DNA from: an uncultured Caryophanales bacterium
GTDB lineage: Bacteria; Bacillota_I; Bacilli_A; RF39; UBA660
Direction: 5' to 3'
Assembly: GCA_947168625.1 (NCBI GenBank)
Contig: CAMVMQ010000012.1
Span: forward strand, 1-17,031
DNA: 17,031 bases
The notes beneath the pieces were generated by a model. It was not told where the DNA came from. It was given only the letters and a program-made list of their open reading frames with translations, and ran no database searches. Position 1 is the stretch's first letter; each line of letters opens with the position of its first letter. Below, in pieces: positions 7,025 through 14,917 of the stretch. The position numbers and the translations under genes were made by a program.

Positions 7025-8173
7025 TTAAAATTCTATTCTAAAATCAAATAAATTCTTCAAATTTCTTAAATATATTGTAAAAATATTTGCTTTATCAATA
7101 CTCTCCTTTATAGTAGCGTCAACTGTACTTATAACTTTATCATCTTCCAATATATCAATAGTTCCTACTTTATCACCTTTTTTAAGAGGAGCAACTAAAG
7201 AACTTATATTTGCTCTATATGTTATATTCCTCTTCCCATCTGTTTTCTTGCTTAAAATAGTTATTGTTCTTTTAGGAACAATCTCTGTATAAAGAGATTC
7301 TCCAAGTTCTACCTTTTCCTTCTTAATGGTAGTTTTTTCATCAATAATATTTTGCGTCATATACATATTAAAACCATAATCAAGCAGTTTCTTAGTATCA
7401 CTACTTCTTTTACCAGAATCTTCTTCATTCATAACCACAGTAATTAATCTCATTCCATCCTTTTTAGCAGTTGCAGTTAGACAGTATCCTGCGCCACTAG
7501 TAAAACCAGTCTTAAGTCCATCTATTTCAGGATAATACTTAACTAGTCGATTTGTATTTACTAGCCAAAACGGATTAGTAGTATCTTTACGTAAATAATC
7601 TTCATATGTACTACTAAATTCTAATACTTTGTCATGCTTAATTAATTCCTTAGCAATAATAGCCATATCATATGCACTTGAATAGTGGTTATCCGCATCA
7701 AGCCCAGTAGCATTGATAAAATTAGTATTCTTAAGCCCTAAACTTCTTACTTTTTCATTCATCTTTTTCACAAATGCTTCTTCAGAACCTGCCACTCTCT
7801 CTGCCATAGCAACTGTTGCATCATTTCCTGAAGCAATAGTTATTCCTTTAATCAAATCTTCTACTGTCATCTTTTCTCCAACTTTTAAAAATATCTGACT
7901 TCCTCCCATACTAGAAGCATGTTCAGACGCTGTAATCATCTCATCCCATTTAATATTCCCTTTATCAATTTCCTCAAATATAAGTAAAAGACTCATCATT
8001 TTAGTCATTGAAGCAGGAGGCAGTTTTTCATTAACATCTTTCTGAAATAAAATTTCTCCAGTTGAAGCTTCAATCATAATAGCACTCTTTGCATTTGGAG
8101 CTAAATCTTCTTCAGCATATATTTTTAAAGGAAATATTAAAAGAAAAAATATAAATATAAACATTTTTTTCAT
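7025..8173 (-). CDS. dacF: D-alanyl-D-alanine carboxypeptidase (DacF/PBP5 type)
   Basis: This serine carboxypeptidase removes the terminal D-Ala from peptidoglycan stem peptides outside the membrane; DacF works on spore cortex and germ-cell wall cross-linking. The 382 residues start with a signal peptide (about 1-20, ending IYA before EE). The active-site motifs SMTK (55-58), SGN (115-117) and KTG (221-223) are all present. A PBP5-type C-terminal beta domain follows. A GGTGAT ribosome site precedes the ATG. Its place upstream of spoIIAA-sigF matches Bacillus and argues for dacF over the vegetative dacA. I found no clear SigF promoter in the 58-nt gap upstream. Confidence 0.92.
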   Translation of the reverse strand: MKKMFIFIFFLLIFPLKIYAEEDLAPNAKSAIMIEASTGEILFQKDVNEKLPPASMTKMMSLLLIFEEIDKGNIKWDEMITASEHASSMGGSQIFLKVGEKMTVEDLIKGITIASGNDATVAMAERVAGSEEAFVKKMNEKVRSLGLKNTNFINATGLDADNHYSSAYDMAIIAKELIKHDKVLEFSSTYEDYLRKDTTNPFWLVNTNRLVKYYPEIDGLKTGFTSGAGYCLTATAKKDGMRLITVVMNEEDSGKRSSDTKKLLDYGFNMYMTQNIIDEKTTIKKEKVELGESLYTEIVPKRTITILSKKTDGKRNITYRANISSLVAPLKKGDKVGTIDILEDDKVISTVDATIKESIDKANIFTIYLRNLKNLFDFRIEF

Positions 8174-8231
8174 TGTATCACCTAATAAAAAATATGTTTA
8201 ATATTTATATTTATGTGTCATTTATTTAAAA

Positions 8232-8390
8232 TTACTTACTATATTTATCTTGATTGTCCTTCCTTTTTACTTTCTTGATAGAATTATCAATAACAACATC
8301 TTCTTCTTCACTATCTTCCTCTACTAGTCCGAAATTATTATCAAGCTTACCATTTACCATTAAGCATTCTATTAACTTATCAATATTCAT
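8232..8390 (-). CDS. Small unknown protein, 52 residues
   Basis: A short reading frame begins three bases after the stop of the 152-residue gene and runs to TAA at 8232. A GAGTAGG-like ribosome site overlaps the upstream stop, which suggests translational coupling. The product begins MNIDKLIECLMVNGKLDNN, has an acidic middle (EEDSEEED, residues 24-31) and a basic tail (KKVKRK, 39-44). No domain is recognised. It sits 58 nt upstream of dacF on the same strand. It might be a real small gene or a chance ORF; the tight spacing favours a real gene. Confidence 0.55.
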   Translation of the reverse strand: MNIDKLIECLMVNGKLDNNFGLVEEDSEEEDVVIDNSIKKVKRKDNQDKYSK

Positions 8391-8393
8391 TGC

Positions 8394-8852
8394 CTACTCT
8401 TTATTTTTGGTAAGTAATTTAATATTCTTTTCTTCTTTAACAATACCAAGAATTCTTCCTAATTCATTTTCATATTCAATTTTTTGGTTATCTGTTAGAT
8501 AAAAACCAGATATTAATGCAATATTTAAAGCATCATAAATAAAAGCCTCAATATAAGGATAATCTCTATAGTGACTATGTAAATCTCTTCTATTCTGATT
8601 ACATGAATATAATAATTTATCTAAAATAGTAACCATATTATTATTTAATTTAAGTTTAGCTTTAATATAATTTTCTTTAACGGCTTGTACTATTTTATCA
8701 TTAAAATCTAATATTTTAGTAGCAGTATCATTAATACATTCATAATTCAAATTATTACCAATTAAACACTCATGTAAATAACTATTATAATATTCGCCAA
8801 ATTTAGGTAAAACAATCATTGGAAGTAATTCATCTTTTTTTAATCCATACAT
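8394..8852 (-). CDS. Unknown 152-residue helical protein upstream of dacF
   Basis: I do not recognise this protein. It has no signal peptide or membrane segment and looks mostly alpha-helical. Charged and aromatic clusters include the stretch NQNRRDLHSHYRDYPYIEAF near residues 89-108. It ends in a basic tail. It has its own good promoter and an AAGGAGGG ribosome site about 10 nt from the ATG. The 52-residue ORF and then dacF follow on the same strand, so it may be co-transcribed with them, which would link it to sporulation. That link is inference. Confidence 0.75.
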   Translation of the reverse strand: MYGLKKDELLPMIVLPKFGEYYNSYLHECLIGNNLNYECINDTATKILDFNDKIVQAVKENYIKAKLKLNNNMVTILDKLLYSCNQNRRDLHSHYRDYPYIEAFIYDALNIALISGFYLTDNQKIEYENELGRILGIVKEEKNIKLLTKNKE

Positions 8853-8875
8853 CTTTTATATACCCTCCTTATGTA

Positions 8876-8904
8876 ATAATATCATAGGAAAGTATTAAAT
8901 TCAA
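8876..8904 (-). promoter_or_regulatory. SigA-type promoter of the 152-residue gene
   Basis: TTGAAT (8899-8904) and TATTAT (8876-8881) are separated by 17 bp, immediately after the stop of the FAD/Rieske gene and 24 nt from the start codon. Confidence 0.6.
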
Positions 8905-8910
8905 GTAAAT

Positions 8911-10370
8911 TTACTCACTGTTAATTTTGATGCTATAAACTGATGGCCCCTCAATTATATCTCCATCAACTGAAAATCTAGAGCCATGACAAGGGCAATC
9001 CCAAGTTTTATCTAAATAATTAAAAATTAGATTACACTTCATGTGAGGACATATATTACTAACAATATGTTCATTCCCTTCTTCATCTCTATATATACCA
9101 CATCTTTTACCATTAATATATTTAATCGTGACATCATTTTTATAAAAATTCATATTTGGGTTTATTTTATTAAAAATATACCTAGTACCTACTTTAATAT
9201 TATAAAGAACTATGTTCTTTATCTTATCAAAAGATAATCCCCTTCTAGGATTAAATAATTTAATATATTTATTATCTTTATTCATAATTAACAAACTCAA
9301 TACTTTACCCGCTATTGTGCCATTAGTATTTCCCCATTTATTAAAACCAGTCGCAATATATAAATTAGAAGCTACTTCACCAATAAATGGAAGATTATCA
9401 TATGTCATAATATCATTCGTATGATAAAAATATTCAATTTTTTTATGAAAATATTTATCTATATCTCCTTTAATACTACTATAATCCTTAAGTATATCTA
9501 AATTAGTACTCGATGAATGACTCCTACTACCATATAACATATAATCCTCATAATATCTCATTGATATAACAGGTTTATTATAAGAAAGAATTTGAATATT
9601 ATTCTTATAATCATTTTTAAAAGCCCCAATATAAAAATTTTGTACTTCACTTTTAAAAGGCAAGAAATAAGGAACAATAAATATTGGATAGTGCGTACAA
9701 ACCACTACCTGTTTTGCTTCAATATAGCAATCATTAACAAGACATCTATAACAATCTCCATCTTTATCAATACTTTTACATATACTCTTTTCATAAATAT
9801 CAACTTTATCTTGTAACAATGTTTTAAGGCCTAACAAATATTCAAATGGATTAAATATATAAGTATTATCTACAGATAAAGAAATAAGTGATGGATAGTT
9901 TATTTTTAAAGAGCCATCAATATGATATTTAATATTATTATCTTCATAAAATTTTATCTCATCATTAAAATCTTTTTCATCATTAATGTCATTACTAAAT
10001 ACACAAGAAGAAGTTTTCTCTAGATGGCATTTAATATTGTTTTCTTTAACAATATTTACTACTTCATTAATAGCCTCCTTTTGACTATTTAAATAGTCTT
10101 TAGCAACTTCCTTATTATAGTTTTTAATAATTTTATGATAAATTAATCCCTGTTGATAATCTAACTTACCAGTATTTTTAGATGTAGCACCATATCCAAT
10201 AAAGTCTTTATCAATTAAAACTATCTTTTTATCTTCATTTTTTAAAAAATAAGCCACTGATAAACCTGCTATCCCACCACCTACTATTAAGACATCACAA
10301 GATATATCATTATTTAAAGATTTATTTGTATCTTTTTTTTACTATTAATCCAAATACTTCTATTTTTCAT
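8911..10370 (-). CDS. FAD-dependent oxidoreductase with C-terminal Rieske domain, frame broken at an A8 run
   Basis: This is a YhfW-like fusion of a glycine-oxidase/DAO-type FAD domain and a Rieske [2Fe-2S] domain. The Rieske ligands form C-P-H and, 15 residues later, C-P-C-H-GSRF near the C-terminus. The FAD-binding motif VGGGIAG lies upstream of the GTG at 10257, so that GTG is not the true start. The expected N-terminus, MKNRSIWINSKKK from ATG 10370 with a GGTG ribosome site, is in another frame. The two frames join if the eight-A run at 10333-10340 had nine A. As written, the ATG frame stops after 18 residues and the main frame is open from 10338. This may be a sequencing error, phase variation, transcriptional slippage or a decayed gene. 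The substrate is unknown. Confidence 0.85.
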
Positions 10371-10386
10371 CTTTTTTCACCAATAT

Positions 10387-10416
10387 TAGTATGATTTACA
10401 ATATATAAAATATACA
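10387..10416 (-). promoter_or_regulatory. SigG/SigF-like forespore promoter before the FAD/Rieske gene
   Basis: TGTATA (10411-10416) and CATACTA (10387-10393) are exactly 17 bp apart, matching the SigG consensus TGnATA-N17/18-CATACTA. Transcription would start near 10380, only about 10 nt before ATG 10370, so the ribosome site would sit at the very 5' end. This short leader is the main weakness of the call. Confidence 0.55.
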
Positions 10417-10500
10417 TATTAAAAAAATAGGTAAAATAAATGAACCAAAAACACTATTTAACGTAGACTATATTAGATATCTTACTAGGAGGTGTTTAAT

Positions 10501-10680
10501 ATGTATTATTATGGTGGATATTCAGGCGGTTATGGAAACGGCTGCTGCCAAGCTCCTACTTACTGCTGTCCTACATATGGTAACTATGGCGGTTATGGTT
10601 ATGGAAATAACTTTGCTATAATATTAGTATTATTTATTTTACTAGTTATCATAATTGGTTCTAGATTTAGTTTCAATTAA
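10501..10680 (+). CDS. YjcZ-like Gly/Tyr-rich small membrane peptide
   Basis: This 59-residue peptide has a Gly- and Tyr-rich N-terminal half and one C-terminal hydrophobic segment (FAIILVLFILLVIIIG), the pattern of the YjcZ/SscA-type peptides found on Bacillus spores. It differs in having two paired cysteines, GCC and YCC, in the middle. The start is ATG 10501 behind AGGAGGTG; the in-frame GTG at 10492 lies inside the ribosome site. A strong terminator overlaps the stop, so it is a single-gene unit. Function is not known; a spore-coat role is inferred from family and context. Confidence 0.75.
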   Translation: MYYYGGYSGGYGNGCCQAPTYCCPTYGNYGGYGYGNNFAIILVLFILLVIIIGSRFSFN

Positions 10681-10713
10681 TAAAAAGGGAAAACACTTCC
10701 CTTTTTATTAATT
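10675..10713 (+). terminator. Strong terminator after the YjcZ-like gene
   Basis: A perfect 17-bp stem (10675-10691 with 10697-10713, core AAAAAGGGAA/TTCCCTTTTT) with a 5-nt loop overlaps the stop codon. The T-rich 3' arm and following TTTT complete it. Confidence 0.9.
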
Positions 10714-10753
10714 TTATGATAAAATATTAGCGTTAGTGAAAGGGATGATATAG

Positions 10754-11302
10754 ATGCTTGTAACAAAAGATATATTAGATGAAAAAGATCCTCGTGTTAG
10801 AGCAAAAAACGTACCAGTTACTTTCCCACTTAATGAAACAAATAAAAAAATAATACCTGAAATGTTAAAACACTTAAGATATTCACAAATAGAAAAGTTA
10901 GCAAAAAAATATAAATTAAGACCAGGTATGGGATTAGCAGCTCCACAGCTAGGTATTAATGAAAGATTTTTTGTGGTCTGCTACGAAAGAGATAAAGGAA
11001 AGTTTGAAGACTATATTTTAATAAATCCAAAAATAATTTCAGAATCGGAAGAAATGATTTATGCTGGAGAAGGAGAAGGATGTTTAAGCGTCAATAGAGA
11101 AGTAGACGGAATAGTTCCAAGACATGCTAGAATAACTATTGAAGCCTATGATATGGATGGAAATATACAAAGATTTCGTGCAAGAGAAGATTTAGCAATT
11201 GCTTTTCAACATGAATACGATCACCTAGAAGGAATCTTATTTATTGACCATATTGATCCTAAAGATCCATATAAAAATGCCGATAATATGAGAGAAATTT
11301 AA
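10754..11302 (+). CDS. def: Peptide deformylase
   Basis: This cytoplasmic metalloenzyme removes the formyl group from the N-terminal Met of new proteins. The 182 residues contain the three family motifs: GMGLAAPQ (58-65), EGCLS with the metal-ligand C110, and QHEYDH with ligands H153 and H157 and catalytic E154. Its length and the long N-terminal insertion match the type-2 form of Gram-positive bacteria (Bacillus YkrB). An AAGGGATGAT ribosome site precedes the ATG. A possible -10 (TAAAAT) lies just after the upstream terminator, but I see no convincing -35. It stands alone between two terminators. Confidence 0.96.
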   Translation: MLVTKDILDEKDPRVRAKNVPVTFPLNETNKKIIPEMLKHLRYSQIEKLAKKYKLRPGMGLAAPQLGINERFFVVCYERDKGKFEDYILINPKIISESEEMIYAGEGEGCLSVNREVDGIVPRHARITIEAYDMDGNIQRFRAREDLAIAFQHEYDHLEGILFIDHIDPKDPYKNADNMREI

Positions 11303-11328
11303 AGAAGATTATTTAATTAATCTTCTTT
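11301..11328. terminator. Bidirectional terminator between def and the converging gene
   Basis: An 11-bp stem (AAAGAAGATTA/TAATCTTCTTT) with a 6-nt loop lies directly at the def stop and overlaps the end of the minus-strand gene stopping at 11309. T-rich and A-rich flanks allow it to serve both strands. Confidence 0.8.
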
Positions 11329-12214
11329 TCTTAATATTCTCCATTTCTAAATTTAAATTATTATCATTTAGTAACATTTCCTTTAAAAAATAGTTATTTA
11401 AAAACTGATAAAGAAATGTCTGGTTAAAATATAAATGATAACTATCTTTATTTGCTTCCAAAGGCATACCACTTAATAATATTCTCTTAGAAAGTAATTC
11501 ATTATTTTCTTTGTCAATAAACCATGTAACTGGAGAAACCTCAATCCAAACATATTCACCATTATTATATTCTATACCATTAGATAAAAGAACCGGGGTA
11601 TCTTCATATGAACTATTTACCATTACTCTGACAGCTTTTTTACCTTTAAAAGAGTATATTGGTATTTTATTAAGTTCCATGAACCTTATAATACGATTAT
11701 TAGCTAGATTAACAGTATTAACCGTATATCCAAAATCATTACTATCTAAATATGAATAATTATTTGAAAAAAAATCTTGATCTTTTTTATCAAAAGCAAA
11801 TTGTGGATAATAACCTATATTAACTTCTTCTATTCCCTGCTCACTCACAATACTTTTATCAAATAATGTAGTTATATCAGTATTATCCCTAGTTTTAATT
11901 ACAGGTCTAATGCCAGCATATCCTCTTTTAGCAAATATTTCAGCTAAACAACCACTAGGAGTTAATGCAAGACCATTACCATCAAAAATAGGATAATTAA
12001 GCCATGTAACCCCCGCACGTCCCTTTAGTGAAGAATCACTAGGTACATTACATACTTCATTATTACTGTTTTTATAAACGTTACCAGTTACAATGGCAAA
12101 ATCAGAACAAGAAGCACTTCGACCATATTTAATAATATTTTTACAAGTATCCTTTCCTAATGTAGATATTCTATCAAAACTAATGATATCCATTTCTAAA
12201 TTACTTACCTTCAT
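11309..12214 (-). CDS. Unknown 301-residue protein, DUF6273-like
   Basis: I do not recognise a firm family. A stretch near residues 65-105, with GRAGVTWLN, a Gly-rich segment and GIRPVIK, resembles the end of DUF6273-type domains, which often close with GVRPAL. A second part, GYYPQFAFD and later KKAVRVMVNSS with WIEVSPVTWFID, looks like repeated beta modules seen in surface or phage-associated proteins of related gut bacteria. There is no signal peptide. The start is ATG 12214, 8 nt after GGAGGG; the TTG at 12232 is too early. It lies 26 nt after the tail-anchored gene and is probably co-transcribed with it. Family assignment is tentative. Confidence 0.7.
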   Translation of the reverse strand: MKVSNLEMDIISFDRISTLGKDTCKNIIKYGRSASCSDFAIVTGNVYKNSNNEVCNVPSDSSLKGRAGVTWLNYPIFDGNGLALTPSGCLAEIFAKRGYAGIRPVIKTRDNTDITTLFDKSIVSEQGIEEVNIGYYPQFAFDKKDQDFFSNNYSYLDSNDFGYTVNTVNLANNRIIRFMELNKIPIYSFKGKKAVRVMVNSSYEDTPVLLSNGIEYNNGEYVWIEVSPVTWFIDKENNELLSKRILLSGMPLEANKDSYHLYFNQTFLYQFLNNYFLKEMLLNDNNLNLEMENIKKRRLIK

Positions 12215-12240
12215 ACAATTAACCCTCCTCAATATTATAA

Positions 12241-12744
12241 TTATTTAAGTAATAAGTAAAATACCAAACCAATTATTCCTACCATAATAATTAACATACT
12301 AATCAAAACACCACTGTTTAAAAAACCATTTTTATTCATGCTATTTAAAAGATTAATCTTAAACATATCTCTCTCTGCATGACTTTTAGATACCATAACT
12401 CCTTTATAAGCAGTTAATTCCTTTTCGTGACCTTCAGATAATAATTCCTCAGGAGTAATAGTATCTAACATAATAAGCTTTTGATTTTCATATAAAGTAT
12501 AATGAACATATATATCACCATGAACTTTAGAAAACAAATGATCTGTTGGAAGTTTATATTTATATTTAATAATACCATCTTTAGTATTCTTGCTTTCTAT
12601 CTCCCCAAGAAAATTACCATCTCTTAAAGCTGGAACGCATTTAAATACTAGTTCTTTAAATGCTAACATATTATATTTTTTTAATGATCTTTCTTTCTTC
12701 ATAAATTCATTTTCATTTAAATAATCTACTACATAATTATGCAT
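12241..12744 (-). CDS. Unknown tail-anchored membrane protein, 167 residues
   Basis: The first 140 or so residues are soluble and charged, with beta-strand-like stretches such as GDIYVHYTLYENQK. The last segment, about 145-166 (VLISMLIIMVGIIGLVFYLL), is a single membrane helix ending in one Lys. With no N-terminal signal, the bulk should face the cytoplasm as a tail-anchored protein. A GGTGAT ribosome site precedes the ATG and a promoter lies just upstream, divergent from the phosphodiesterase gene. I do not recognise the family. Confidence 0.75.
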   Translation of the reverse strand: MHNYVVDYLNENEFMKKERSLKKYNMLAFKELVFKCVPALRDGNFLGEIESKNTKDGIIKYKYKLPTDHLFSKVHGDIYVHYTLYENQKLIMLDTITPEELLSEGHEKELTAYKGVMVSKSHAERDMFKINLLNSMNKNGFLNSGVLISMLIIMVGIIGLVFYLLLK

Positions 12745-12762
12745 AACTCTATCACCATATCC

Positions 12763-12791
12763 ATCTTACCACGAATTAAAATATTTTCCAA
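12763..12791 (-). promoter_or_regulatory. Promoter of the tail-anchored gene pair
   Basis: TTGGAA (12786-12791) and TAAGAT (12763-12768) with a 17-bp spacer, each four of six matches to consensus, 19 nt before the ATG at 12744. Confidence 0.5.
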
Positions 12792-12799
12792 GTATCTTT

Positions 12800-12829
12800 T
12801 TGACATTTTATAATAATATTTAGTATAAT
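12800..12829 (+). promoter_or_regulatory. SigA-type promoter of the phosphodiesterase gene
   Basis: A perfect TTGACA (12800-12805) and perfect TATAAT (12824-12829) with an 18-bp spacer. It lies back to back with the minus-strand promoter at 12763-12791. Confidence 0.8.
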
Positions 12830-12847
12830 ATTGCTGGAGTGATATAA

Positions 12848-13534
12848 ATGAATAATAAAGAATATTTTGCCCACCGTGGTATCTATAATAATATAAATAT
12901 ACCAGAAAACTCACTGAGTTCTTTTAAGAAGGCTACTATTAATAATTGTAATATAGAATTAGACTTAGAATTAACTAAAGACGCTACTGTTATAGTGTTT
13001 CATGATGAAAATCTAAAAAGAATGACTGGTAAAAATATTCTTGTAAAAGATTTAACTTATCAAGAAATAAAATTATTGAAATTACTAGGTACTGATGATA
13101 AAATACCAACTTTTAAAGAAGTATTAGAATTAGTAAAAGGAAAAGTACTTATTAATATTGAAATAAAGAAAATTCATAATTATAAAACATTAATTAACAA
13201 TATCATACCTCTTCTTAATAACTATCAAGGAAGATATATCTTTCAATCATTCAGTTTAAAATCACTTATTTATTTAAAACATATATTTCCTAATATTCAA
13301 AGAGGACTATTAATATCTTCTAAAAAGAATTTTAAAATATATAAATTTAAAATAATTAATATATTATATAAACTATCTATAATTGATTTTATCTCTATAA
13401 ATAGAAATATCTATTCTAAAAAAATATCATCTAAATACCCTACTCTAATATGGACAATTAAAAATAAAGAAGAAATATCTAAATTTAATATATCAAAAGG
13501 CTATATATGTGATAATCTTCCTTATAAAAAATAA
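12848..13534 (+). CDS. Glycerophosphodiester phosphodiesterase (GDPD family)
   Basis: The enzyme splits glycerophosphodiesters into glycerol 3-phosphate and an alcohol. The TIM-barrel family motifs are present: HRG (9-11), PEN (19-21), the metal-binding pair E37 and D39, and FHD with H52, followed by LKRMTG. At 228 residues with no signal peptide it matches the small cytoplasmic UgpQ/YqiK type, not secreted GlpQ. A GGAGTGAT ribosome site lies 7 nt before the ATG. It is a single-gene unit with its own promoter and terminator. Substrate preference cannot be read from the sequence. Confidence 0.92.
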   Translation: MNNKEYFAHRGIYNNINIPENSLSSFKKATINNCNIELDLELTKDATVIVFHDENLKRMTGKNILVKDLTYQEIKLLKLLGTDDKIPTFKEVLELVKGKVLINIEIKKIHNYKTLINNIIPLLNNYQGRYIFQSFSLKSLIYLKHIFPNIQRGLLISSKKNFKIYKFKIINILYKLSIIDFISINRNIYSKKISSKYPTLIWTIKNKEEISKFNISKGYICDNLPYKK

Positions 13535-13572
13535 AATATAAAACAAAAGAATTATTCTTTTGTTTTATATTT
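13534..13572. terminator. Bidirectional terminator, perfect 18-bp hairpin
   Basis: 13534-13551 and 13555-13572 are exact inverted copies (AAATATAAAACAAAAGAA and its complement) with a 3-nt loop. It lies between the converging phosphodiesterase and SpoIID-domain genes and ends two bases from the latter's stop codon. Confidence 0.85.
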
Positions 13573-13573
13573 A

Positions 13574-14917
13574 TCATCTTTTAGATAATTCAACTACCTT
13601 TCGCCATAGTAATGGACCTACTATTCCATTTATATCAAAGCCGTAATCTTGTTGTATTTTTTTTACAGAGTTTTCGGTTAATTCATCAAAAATACCATTT
13701 ACTCTTACTCCAGGTATTGATTTATCATATCTACATATCTTAAGTAAAAATCTTTGAAATCTTCTTACGTCTTCACCTGTTACTCCTCTAGTCAAGAAAT
13801 AATCAGGATATAGTTCATTAGCAAAATCTTGATATTCTGGTGGAAATGATTCTAAAGTATTATTATAAACATCTTTTAATACCCTCCAGTCAGTATATGA
13901 TACTTCCCCAGTTACTGGAAGACCATATTTATCTTGAAAAGCTTTTACCATTGTTACACTATTATCATTAAATACCGAGTTAGTAGGAAGTCTTGGTATA
14001 TCTGGATCCAGAAAAGCAATGGCATCTAAAAAATAATGAATATACTCAACTTCTATACCAGAATCACCATAAGTAATTAAATCTTGATATCTAAAAGTTG
14101 CTTCATCAATCGATAAACCTTCAGAATATAAATCAGATAATTTCTTAACACTGGTATAAATATATTTAATCTTATACCAAGTAGCTTTATCAACTACCCC
14201 TGTAAGAGGAAGACCAAATATTTCTTGAAACTTTCTTACAGCAGCTTCCGTCTCAACATCATATATTCCTGGATTATCTCCAATACTTGGAATAGCAGGA
14301 TAGTTTTTACTAATACGTCTTAAATCTCTTTGAATAGCAAGTACAGGATTACCTGCCTCCCCTAACGATATATTATAGCCAGGAAAACCCTCTGTACCAT
14401 CTCCTACTGGGGCGTCTTCCTTTATATTAATATCATTACCGTAATAATATCTTAATATTTCTAGAGGAGTTTTCCCTTGATTTGCCAGAGTTACAGTTCC
14501 CCATTGTGATAGTCCACTACATGTTTTTACTCTTCCATCACAATATGTAGTAAATAAAGGTTGTACTTGACCATCTTTATAGACATAATCATTAAATATT
14601 TCTTCAACTATATTATTAATATTATCATAAGTAGAACGATTAGGAATATATGTCTGATCATATATTGGAGAAGAAGTTATATCAAAATTGTATCCTTTTG
14701 ATGTATACCACTCATTATATATTCTATTTAATGCAAAAGAGACAATAGCATAAATATTTGCACGAAGAGAAGATTCTGGCCAAGTTGGATATAACTCGCT
14801 AGAAGCTACATTTGCAATATAATCAGTAAATGGAACAGTAATATTACGAGCAGCCTCATCTGGTGCTCCTAAATGAATAGTAATATTATTTGGTACAATA
14901 GGATATCTAATAGCCAA
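13574..14917 (-). CDS. SpoIID-type domain protein with three peptidoglycan-binding repeats
   Basis: The N-terminal part (about 1-175) is a SpoIID/LytB-like domain. The motif NVASSELYP contains the Glu matching the catalytic Glu of SpoIID, and GLSQWGTVTLANQGKT with ILRYYYG matches the second conserved block. Three PG_binding_1 repeats follow, each with a hallmark such as VRKFQEIFGLPLTG, VKAFQDKYGLPVTG and VKKIQQDYGFDING. SpoIID is a lytic transglycosylase in engulfment, but this protein has no signal peptide or membrane anchor. I chose TTG 14917 behind GGTGAT because it gives an N-terminus (AIRYPIVP) like clostridial relatives; GTG 14929 is possible. It overlaps the upstream gene by 11 nt. A spore-envelope role is inferred. 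Confidence 0.85.
   Translation of the reverse strand: MAIRYPIVPNNITIHLGAPDEAARNITVPFTDYIANVASSELYPTWPESSLRANIYAIVSFALNRIYNEWYTSKGYNFDITSSPIYDQTYIPNRSTYDNINNIVEEIFNDYVYKDGQVQPLFTTYCDGRVKTCSGLSQWGTVTLANQGKTPLEILRYYYGNDINIKEDAPVGDGTEGFPGYNISLGEAGNPVLAIQRDLRRISKNYPAIPSIGDNPGIYDVETEAAVRKFQEIFGLPLTGVVDKATWYKIKYIYTSVKKLSDLYSEGLSIDEATFRYQDLITYGDSGIEVEYIHYFLDAIAFLDPDIPRLPTNSVFNDNSVTMVKAFQDKYGLPVTGEVSYTDWRVLKDVYNNTLESFPPEYQDFANELYPDYFLTRGVTGEDVRRFQRFLLKICRYDKSIPGVRVNGIFDELTENSVKKIQQDYGFDINGIVGPLLWRKVVELSKR

Noticed and set aside
8174..8231. SigF or SigG promoter before dacF
   Set aside because: An ACATA and a CATATTT are present but only 15 bp apart, and the region is so AT-rich that the match is not convincing.
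10394..10420. Divergent SigG-like promoter for the YjcZ-like gene on the plus strand
   Set aside because: CATATTA has a TGATTT 17 bp upstream, only a partial -35 match, and the leader would be about 80 nt; not strong enough to annotate.
10492..10500. Upstream GTG start for the YjcZ-like peptide
   Set aside because: The GTG is part of the AGGAGGTG ribosome site; ATG 10501 has the right spacing. The same reasoning moved the spoIIAA start from 6862 to 6853.
12215..12232. TTG start at 12232 for the DUF6273-like protein
   Set aside because: The TTG overlaps the GAGGAGGG ribosome site that serves ATG 12214.
12729..12914. 61-codon minus-strand ORF across the divergent promoter region
   Set aside because: It covers both promoters and the start of the phosphodiesterase gene, has no convincing ribosome site and has a low-complexity Tyr-rich translation.
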